Shown in pieces: positions 1-7,100 of a stretch of DNA of 14,509 bases. The translations under genes and the position numbers were made by a program. The DNA is taken from assembly GCA_023412475.1 (NCBI GenBank), contig JAEYNR010000090.1, forward strand, positions 1 through 14,509, given 5' to 3'. Every line of letters starts with the position of its first letter. The stretch's first letter is position 1. Below the pieces are notes generated by a model, which did not search any database, was not told the origin of the DNA, and saw only the letters and a program-made list of their open reading frames with translations. The DNA is from Fibrobacterota bacterium. Its GTDB lineage: Bacteria; Fibrobacterota; Chitinivibrionia; Chitinivibrionales; Chitinispirillaceae.

Positions 1-500
1 GTGCATTTTCAGCCCGTTTTTTTGTCGAGAACATGGCACATAAGCGGTATTTAAACTAGTGTGTGGTAAGATTTATATTTCATGTAAACATGTTTTTTAA
101 AAACCGGCATATTTTGAACAGAAACTATTTAACACAATTAAAATGTTTTGCACTAATATGTAAATCAATTCTTCGCCGGACTTTTTTGCTTTTTATCACT
201 GATTTTATTGGATAAAGCAGCACTTCGAACAGACTCTATTTATGCTAAAAAAGGGAGTACTGCCGGGGAAGAAGCCGATCAAGCTGAAGACACCATTGCA
301 GCTACATGATAATACCCCCCTTCTCTTTTCTCTGCCACTAAAAGAGAAGGGGATTCTATTGTTTATGCCACCACTGATCCTTAAAAAAACACTACCCTCT
401 GATCACAGTAAGCAAACCATTTCTAATATAGCATACAAAGAAAATCTCATAGCACACTAGCTAACTTTCTTTATGCGATAATGCTCCCGCTACATGTACT
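1..500. other. AT-rich non-coding region
   Basis: No convincing coding region is visible. The one open frame of any size (242-460, plus) runs through the perfect hairpin at 317-352 and its translation is low-complexity, with no recognisable domain or good ribosome binding site. The sequence is AT-rich, with several A and T runs. It may contain the end of an upstream transcription unit lying outside the window. Confidence 0.5.
317..352. repeat. Perfect 13-bp inverted repeat (hairpin)
   Basis: CCCCTTCTCTTTT (317-329) is followed by a 10-base loop and its exact reverse complement AAAAGAGAAGGGG (340-352). Thirteen uninterrupted base pairs are far more than expected by chance here. No T-run follows on either strand, so a classical intrinsic terminator is not supported. 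It could be an RNA-stabilising hairpin, a MITE-like remnant or a protein-binding palindrome. Confidence 0.75.
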
Positions 501-797
501 AATAAAGGTCTTCTGGCGTGCTATGGTGATAGCATTGTATGCCAACAAAGATTATCTGGCGTACTGTGGTGATAGCATTGTATGCCAATAAAGGTCTTCT
601 GGCGTACTATGGTGATAGCATTGTATGCCAACAAAGATCTTCTGGCGTACTGTGGTGATAGCATTGTATGCCAATAAAGGTCTTCTGGCGTACTATGATA
701 ATAGCATTGTGTGCCAATGAAGATTGTCTGGCGTACTGTGGCGAGAGCATTGTATGCCAATGAAGGTTATCTGGCATACTATGGTGAGAGCATTGTT
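501..797. repeat. Seven tandem 43-bp repeats with hairpin arms
   Basis: Units begin at 501, 544, 587, 630, 673, 716 and 759; the last is truncated near 797. Each full unit carries a left arm GGCGTAC and a right arm GTATGCC, which pair as a 7-bp stem with one G.T wobble around a 15-base loop; 14 bases separate one unit from the next. Arms therefore recur every 21-22 bp in alternating orientation, about two helical turns. Odd units share AAAGG and CTATG, and even units share AAAGA and CTGTG, so the higher-order period is 86 bp. The arm variants seen in unit 1 (GGCGTGC) and unit 5 (GTGTGCC) keep G.U pairing. There are no variable spacers and no adjacent cas genes, so this is not a CRISPR array. 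The function is unknown. Confidence 0.9.
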
Positions 798-856
798 GAA
801 TATTGAAAGAAATCCTCTGTTCTGTTATATGGTTATAGCAAGGTATAAATACTTGC

Positions 857-1015
857 TAATTGCCCGGAGGCAGCTAATTAGTCCCGAAAGGGGGGCGGGT
901 ACCACCAATGCCCATGACCGGTTAAAGGAGACTTTGGATCTGGGGCAGTGGATTAACCGTGGGGTTGTGATCCGCCGCAGGCTGCGAATTGCAGTATCAG
1001 TAGATTTTTGAAGCA
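857..1015 (+). other. Hairpin-rich leader, possible structured RNA
   Basis: This stretch is clearly more GC-rich than its surroundings and dense in short stems. CCC-GAAA-GGG lies at 883-892, AAAG-GAGA-CTTT at 924-935, and CTGC/GCAG at 982-994. A perfect 7-bp inverted repeat CGGTTAA (919-925) / TTAACCG (953-959) interleaves with TGCCC (909-913) / GGGCA (943-947). Two loops fit GNRA tetraloops. It ends about 170 bp before purM on the same strand. I do not recognise a known riboswitch or RNA family, and the stems could be coincidental. An open frame through it (724-1011) has no recognisable domain. Confidence 0.25.
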
Positions 1016-1186
1016 CAGTGCACTGATTGACTCTATTTGCCCCCTGATCTATATTATCGAAATAAAAAAAACAGCCTATTAGTGAGTTGGTTTGAATCGC
1101 TAAGACAGGTGATTTTTTTCTGAATTATTTCCCCGTTTATCAAATCATTGTGTATACATTCATCTTTTAACAGAAATCTTTGATCT

Positions 1187-2221
1187 ATGGCAAAACCATT
1201 GCGTTATTCGGATGCAGGCGTCGATTTATCTGTATGGAACAAAACAAAGGTTCGTATTGGAGAACTGGTCAGCTCAACCCATAATAGTTCAGTTGTAGGG
1301 AAATTTGGCCAGTTTGGGGGTATGTTTGATACTAGCAGCTTTGCTTCTATGAAACACCCGGTTTTGGTTTCATCTACAGACAGTGTTGGAACTAAAGTTA
1401 TGATCGCCTTTGAGTCGGGTATTCATGATACTATCGGACAGGATATCGTGAATCATTGCATCGATGATATTCTGGTGTTGGGGGCAAGGCCTCTTTTTTT
1501 TCTGGATTATATTGGAATTCATAAACTGGTGCCAGAGGTTGCAGAGCAGATCGTTTCGGGTCTGAGTGTTGCATGCAAGGCTGCCGGGTGTGTCCTTATT
1601 GGCGGAGAGACCGCTGAAATGCCGGATCTATACAAAAAAGGTGAGTATGATCTGGTAGGATGTATAGTTGGTGTGGTGGATAAAGAAAAAATTATTGATG
1701 GCAGCACTATTGTTGCCGGTGATGTTTTGATTGGATTACGCTCTAATGGGCTCCATACAAATGGATACAGCCTGGCACGTAAAATTGTTAAAGAGGTAGC
1801 GGGTAAAAGTTACAGTGACATTTTTGAGCAGACCGGAAAATCCTTTGCCCAGGAACTTCTTCGTCCGCACAGAGCCTACACTCCGGTTCTAAAACTGATG
1901 GAAAAAGGTTTGATTAAGGGGTGTGCGCATCTGACCGGAGGAGGATTTCAGGATAATATCGACAGAATCCTTCCACAAAACTGTAATGCAGTGATTTTTA
2001 CTAATGCATGGAAGCCCGATCCGATTTTCCATTGGCTTCAGGAAGCCGGAAATGTGGAGAAGGAAGAGATGTATCACACTTTTAACATGAGCATCGGGTT
2101 AGTGCTTGCTGTGAAGCCTGAGCTGGCAGACACGGTTATGTCTTCTAAAGAAATCGAATCGTTTGAACCGGTTGTGATCGGTAAGGTAAACGAGGGAGCT
2201 GGTAAAGTAGTACTGGAGTAA
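1187..2221 (+). CDS. purM: Phosphoribosylformylglycinamidine cyclo-ligase (AIR synthetase)
   Basis: This cytosolic enzyme catalyses the ATP-dependent ring closure of formylglycinamidine ribonucleotide to aminoimidazole ribonucleotide in de novo purine synthesis. The 344-residue length is normal for the family. Visible hallmarks include the start MAKPLRYSDAGVDLS, SSTDSVGTK near residues 62-70, GGETAEMPD near 139-147, SNGLHTNGYSLAR near 185-197 and HLTGGGFQDN near 247-256. These are the conserved substrate and ATP-site segments of the PurM superfamily. The ATG at 1187 places the conserved YxDAGVD segment at the usual distance from the N-terminus, although the upstream ribosome binding site is weak. 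cysS begins 4 bp after the stop, suggesting co-transcription. Nothing in the gene appears damaged. Confidence 0.96.
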   Translation: MAKPLRYSDAGVDLSVWNKTKVRIGELVSSTHNSSVVGKFGQFGGMFDTSSFASMKHPVLVSSTDSVGTKVMIAFESGIHDTIGQDIVNHCIDDILVLGARPLFFLDYIGIHKLVPEVAEQIVSGLSVACKAAGCVLIGGETAEMPDLYKKGEYDLVGCIVGVVDKEKIIDGSTIVAGDVLIGLRSNGLHTNGYSLARKIVKEVAGKSYSDIFEQTGKSFAQELLRPHRAYTPVLKLMEKGLIKGCAHLTGGGFQDNIDRILPQNCNAVIFTNAWKPDPIFHWLQEAGNVEKEEMYHTFNMSIGLVLAVKPELADTVMSSKEIESFEPVVIGKVNEGAGKVVLE

Positions 2222-2225
2222 AAAA

Positions 2226-3704
2226 ATGAAAAAGTTGTACTTGTATAATACAGCAAGCCGTTCCAAAGAACTTTTTGAACCTGGCAACGCTCCGGTGGGG
2301 ATGTACTGCTGTGGTCCCACGGTCTATAATTATGCTCACATAGGTAACTTGCGAACCTATGTCTTTGAAGATATTCTCAAAAGGACTCTTCTTGCCCTTG
2401 GATATAAAGTTAAACATGTGATGAATATCACCGATGTGGGTCATCTGACATCCGATGAGGACACAGGTGAGGACAAAATGGAGAAGGGGGCACAAAGAGA
2501 GGGAAAAAGTGTCTGGGATATAGCCAATATTTTTACTGAAAAGTTTAAAGAAAACATTTCGGATCTTAATATTCTCAATCCTGACATCTGGCCTAAGGCA
2601 ACCGACCATATTTCTCAGATGATTCATATGATTGAGGAGCTGCAGAGTCGTGGGTTTACCTATCGAACATCTGATGGGATTTACTTTGATACATCAGCCT
2701 TTCCTTCCTATTGCGATTTCGCGCATTTGGACCCAAAAAGTCTTCGTGCCGGTGAGCGGGTGGATATGGGTGAGAAGAGGTCTGTTACCGACTTTGCTCT
2801 GTGGAAATTTTCTCCCACCGACAGCAAACGTCAGATGGAGTGGGAAAGCCCATGGGGTGTGGGGTTTCCTGGCTGGCATATTGAGTGCAGCGCAATGTCT
2901 CTGGCATATTTGCCCCAACCCATAGATATTCACTGTGGCGGTTCAGATCATATACGCGTACACCACTCAAATGAAATTGCTCAATCAGAAGCGGCAAGCG
3001 GAAAAAAATTTGTAAAATACTGGTTACACGGGGAGTTTCTGGTTCTTGATAAAGGAAAGATGGCCAAGTCAGGCGGAAACTTTATCACTTTAGATACGAT
3101 TAAAGATGCTAAGATTCCACCATTGGCTTATCGTTTGTTCTGCTTTACAGCACACTACCGTTCTCCATTGACATTTAGTTGGGAAGGTCTCGAGTCCTCT
3201 GCCCACAGCCTTTCAAATATGTCTCAGATGATCTCATCAATTCCTTCGGTGGATAAACACGTGCCACAGCAGGAAGTTGACAGTGTTCTGGGTGATTTTT
3301 TTGAAGCGATCTGTGACGATCTTAACATGCCCAGGGCGATGGCTGCGTTTCATAGTGTCTTAAAGGATGAAAGAATCGATGCAGCCGTGAAATCTGAATG
3401 TGTGAAGAGAGCGGATCAGATTCTGGCATTGAATCTTACCGAAGTGCCAAAAGAGAGTGCCATTAATCTGAGCCTGTGTGCAGAGATTTCTGCCGGAGAG
3501 CAGAATCTTCCCTCTGGCTATCCCACAGATCTGGTGCAGAAAATAGCTGATCGATTAAAAGCGCGTGCTGATAGAAATTTTAAAACGGCTGATATGATTC
3601 GAGAAGAACTTACTCAGCAAGGAGTTACTATCAAAGATTTGCCTGATGGGGGAACTGAATGCAGCAGCAGTAAGAGTTCCCGTAAGGTTGTGCTTAAGCC
3701 CTGA
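2226..3704 (+). CDS. cysS: Cysteinyl-tRNA synthetase
   Basis: This class I aminoacyl-tRNA synthetase charges tRNA-Cys with cysteine in the cytosol. The 492-residue protein has the HIGH-type signature HIGN at residues 38-41 and KMAKS at 278-282, the KMSKS equivalent. Zinc-site segments are present: CCGPTVY with Cys29, GWHIECSAMS, and HHSNE in place of the common HHENE, so the expected Cys, Cys, His and Glu ligands remain. The C-terminal RADRNFKTADMIREEL segment is typical of the family's tRNA-binding end. The ATG at 2226 lies 4 bp after the purM stop, and CTGGAG at the end of purM may act as its ribosome binding site. The segment CGGSDHIRVHHSNE is more divergent than the usual GGGxDLxFPHHENE, but I see no loss of essential residues. 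Confidence 0.96.
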   Translation: MKKLYLYNTASRSKELFEPGNAPVGMYCCGPTVYNYAHIGNLRTYVFEDILKRTLLALGYKVKHVMNITDVGHLTSDEDTGEDKMEKGAQREGKSVWDIANIFTEKFKENISDLNILNPDIWPKATDHISQMIHMIEELQSRGFTYRTSDGIYFDTSAFPSYCDFAHLDPKSLRAGERVDMGEKRSVTDFALWKFSPTDSKRQMEWESPWGVGFPGWHIECSAMSLAYLPQPIDIHCGGSDHIRVHHSNEIAQSEAASGKKFVKYWLHGEFLVLDKGKMAKSGGNFITLDTIKDAKIPPLAYRLFCFTAHYRSPLTFSWEGLESSAHSLSNMSQMISSIPSVDKHVPQQEVDSVLGDFFEAICDDLNMPRAMAAFHSVLKDERIDAAVKSECVKRADQILALNLTEVPKESAINLSLCAEISAGEQNLPSGYPTDLVQKIADRLKARADRNFKTADMIREELTQQGVTIKDLPDGGTECSSSKSSRKVVLKP

Positions 3705-3715
3705 GAGAGCCAGGG
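3699..3715 (+). terminator. Weak hairpin at the end of cysS
   Basis: CCCTG (3699-3703) and CAGGG (3711-3715) form a 5-bp stem around a 7-base loop that overlaps the cysS stop codon. A loose T-rich stretch (ATTATTCTTTT) follows within about ten bases. It could act as a weak intrinsic terminator for the purM-cysS pair, but stem and T-run are both below the usual standard. Confidence 0.25.
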
Positions 3716-4139
3716 AACATTATTCTTTTACATTACACCTGATATAACAAACCCTGATGGTCCATATTCTTCTGTTTGGTTCTGGCTGGCTAAGGCTAAT
3801 GGGAATAGCTTTCTACCCTAAGCATTACCACATGGCACTGCATTTAAATCATCGGTAACCGAACAATTCAAGATTTGAAATGTGAAACAGGCGGTCCTAA
3901 ATTGCGTCCGCCGATGTCAAACACCATTCTCAATGCATGCGTTAACTTTTTTTCCATAACAACACCAGGGCACACTGTGATTATCTTTTATTTACTTCGA
4001 TATGGTAGTAGATGTTTAGAAAAAGTAGCACCTGATCCGGCACCTGATTTATAATTTAGCTAACACATCACCAGTCTCTGGAACAGGAGTGCCGAATAGA
4101 CCGGAATACACAATTTTTACGAAATATAGAAGAAAAGTC
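3705..4139. other. Intergenic region upstream of the NRPS gene
   Basis: No gene is seen in these 435 bp. The region separates the housekeeping pair from the NRPS-PPTase unit and contains the candidate promoter and direct repeat described separately near 4028-4055. A short inverted repeat GGCGG/CCGCC sits near 3890-3915 with a 13-base loop. A GTG at 4089 opens the NRPS frame 17 codons early. Confidence 0.5.
4028..4055 (+). promoter_or_regulatory. Candidate promoter with 9-bp direct repeat
   Basis: A perfect -10 hexamer TATAAT lies at 4050-4055, 85 bp before the chosen NRPS start. No good -35 lies at standard spacing. In its place are two exact copies of GCACCTGAT (4028-4036 and 4040-4048) with a 12-bp period, a possible binding site for an activator or repressor of the NRPS-PPTase unit. 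TATAAT is frequent in AT-rich DNA, so confidence is limited. Confidence 0.35.
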
Positions 4140-7100
4140 ATGTCAGAGTCAGATAAAAGAATTACTGGTTTAAAATCTTCAAAATACACAACACTATCAA
4201 ATAATCAGAAAAAATTATGGTTTCTTGAAAATTTGCAGAGTGTGCGTGCCCCGTTTATAATTTCCAGAGTATATCATATTTGTGGCCCTCTGAATGTGAG
4301 CTGTCTACAAAAAGCCTGGACAGTTGTGCTTAAGAATAATAACAACCTCCGAATAAATTTCAAAGAGCGAAATGGAAAGATCTTTCAGTGGATTAATGAT
4401 GAGGTTATGGGTAGAATCGGGACTAAAGAGTTATGTGATCTGGAAGAGCGTGTCGCCTGGGAGAAGGTGCGGGATTCACTGGATGATCTTTTATGCAGAC
4501 CTTTTAATCTGACCGAAAATTCTTTATTCAGAATCAACCTGTTTAAAATCAGTGAGAGTAATTTTTTACTGGCACTCTGCTTTCATCAGATAATCATTGA
4601 TCAAATTTCGATGGAAATGGTAGTACAGGAGTTAAGCTGCTGCTACAACCAATTAGTAAAGGGAGAAGAGTTTCAGACAAACCCTGTTAAGTATGATTAT
4701 TTCGATTTTGTTCAATATCAGTTGAAAAAAGGTGGTATTGAAAAACACACAACACAGTGTTTCTGGAAAGAACAGTTTTTAATTAACCCAGAAGTAATAA
4801 ACCTGCATTATGATTATAAAAAAGCATCAGCATACTGCAGGCGATTTGCCCTGAATGATTTTCAATTTGAAAAAAGTACTTATGAAGAGCTGCAGAAGTT
4901 TTGCCTTAAAAGCAATGTAGAACCAATACATGTATGGGCAGCAATATTGAACGTGTTATTAACAAGATATACTGGACAGCATGATGTCTGCATCAGTATT
5001 CCTGTTTCCGGTCGCGAAATTAAAGAATATGAAACTGTAAGAGGACCATTTGAAACTCTGTTACCGATTAGAATAAATACCGGCGAGGATGCATCATTCT
5101 GTGATGTAATCGAGGAAGTGAAAAGAGTCGTTTCGCTGTCACTTTCAAATCAGAGTTCTTTTGCAGAATACTTTCTTGTAAATGTAGCAGAAAGCTCAGA
5201 CAAATCCATATCGCCATTTTACCAGGTATCTGTTCAGTTTGACTACTCATCTGATAAAAAGTTGGCACTCGATGACTGTGCCTGCAGGGAGTTAAATGAA
5301 TATTCCATAGACAGCGAATGTGATCTGAATTTTGTGTTAAGGGAAGATAATGGGCAGCTTAAAGGGAAAATTGATTATAATGCTGCTTTGTTTTCGGCAG
5401 AAACCATTTCGGCACTGGTACGGCATTTCACAATTATTATGGAAAATGTGCTGTTAAATCCTGAAGTAAGGATTGAAGCTGTTAAGCTGTTAACAGAAGA
5501 TGAAATGGCCGCAATTGAGAGATGGAATAGTACTGAAATGAATTATCCAGCTTCTGAGTCGGTTCCATCACTGTTTTGCAAACAGGTCGAGCAGACACCA
5601 GATGCTGTTGCAATAATTCAAAACGAAATGGAGATTACCTACAGAGAGCTTGATGATAAAGTAGGGCGTCTGGAAAGATTGCTGGTTAATAACGGAGTGG
5701 CATCTGGAAAAAGAGTAGCGGTCTGCATGGAACGATCAGTGGAAAGTGTAGTATGCATGCTGGCTATTTTCAAATCTGGAGCAGTATATGTTCCACTTGA
5801 TCCAAAATATCCTTCTGATAGGCTGTTGTATATTATTGATGATGCAGATGTAGATATGATCCTGACAAAAAACCTATACAGGGAAATGTTGTCTCAAAGT
5901 GGAAAACGGTTGCTTTGTCTGGACAAAAGTCTACCAGAAGAAAACTATATCGAACAAAGAAATTTAGCCCGGATTTTACCAGACAGCGCTCTTTACATAA
6001 TTTATACATCAGGTTCAACAGGTGTTCCAAAAGGAATTGTGGGAAAAAACAGAGGGTTAATTAACAGGCTTTTCTGGAGCTGGGATACATATCCCTTTGA
6101 AGCTGAAGAGATTTGTTGTCATAAAATATCCACCGGGTTTATAGATCATCTGGCAGAAGTTTTTACTCCATTGTTAAAGGGAGTCCCCATTGTAATTTTT
6201 AACAGTGAAAATGTAAAAGGAGTAGAGGATTTCTGCAATGTTCTGGTCGATAAAAAGATCAGCAGGATGATAATGACACCTTCCTCTCTGAAACTTCTGC
6301 TGAAGGAAAAAAGAGAAAAGGGGTTGCAGTTTAAAAGTATAAAATATGTTTTTTGCAGCGGGGAAGCTTTACCTGTCTCTTTAGCTGAACATTTCTATAC
6401 TGAGTTTAGTTCTACACGGCTGATAAACATCTACGGATCATCTGAAGTCAGTGCAGATGTTACCTATCATGAAATCAATAAATTCAGCGTAAAAGATGTG
6501 CTTCATCATTTTAGCCGCTTTTCCATGAATAAAGAGGAACTGCAGAAATATAAAAAGCAAATTGGGCATTTTTCAGAGTATATAACCAAACCTGATACTG
6601 AATTGTGTGATGTTTCCAAAATATTTACTAACTATAGACTGTATGAAACTTCCTGTACTATAGAGCAGTATTATTCCATGCTCTATTCCGATGTTCTTCC
6701 ATTTATTATTAATACTGCATCGCCAAGATTTATCGGGCACATGACCTCTGCCTTGCCGGATTACCTTCATGATTTAAGTAAACTGATATCCAAACTGAAT
6801 CAGAATCTCGTTAAGATAGAAACATCAAAATCGCTTACATTTCTGGAGCGGGAAGCCTTGGCTATACTTCACAGGTGTTTTTACCAGTTTGATGATCATT
6901 TTTATGAGGAAAACATACAAAAGGTAAATGCTAATTTGGGGATCATCACTACTGGTGGCACCACTTCCAACATCGGAGCACTTCTCTCTGCCAGAAACAA
7001 GCTGCTATTTGATAATTACAGTGAAATGTCCAGCTCAAGAGAAAGCATCTACAGAGTAATGCATCGAAAGGGATACAAAGACATGGTTATTATTGGTTCA

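Noticed and set aside
242..460. 72-codon plus-strand ORF
   Set aside because: It passes through the perfect 13-bp hairpin, has low-complexity sequence and no supporting ribosome binding site.
521..760. Minus-strand ORF of 79 codons across the repeats
   Set aside because: It exists only because the repeat lacks stops in that frame; the unit is not a multiple of three, and there is no ribosome binding site or recognisable domain.
501..797. CRISPR array
   Set aside because: The 43-bp units abut directly with no variable spacers and no cas genes are present; this is tandem repetition.
724..1011. 95-codon plus-strand ORF entering the hairpin-rich region
   Set aside because: It starts inside the tandem repeats and encodes nothing recognisable; the dense stems suggest non-coding DNA, though this is not certain.
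857..1186. Known riboswitch such as ZTP, purine, TPP, FMN or cobalamin upstream of purM
   Set aside because: I looked for the conserved core sequences of these classes and did not find them.
3820..4139. Sigma-54 (-24/-12) promoter for the NRPS gene
   Set aside because: TGGCAC near 3833 is not followed by a TTGC element at the required spacing, so a link to the sigma-54 activator is not supported.
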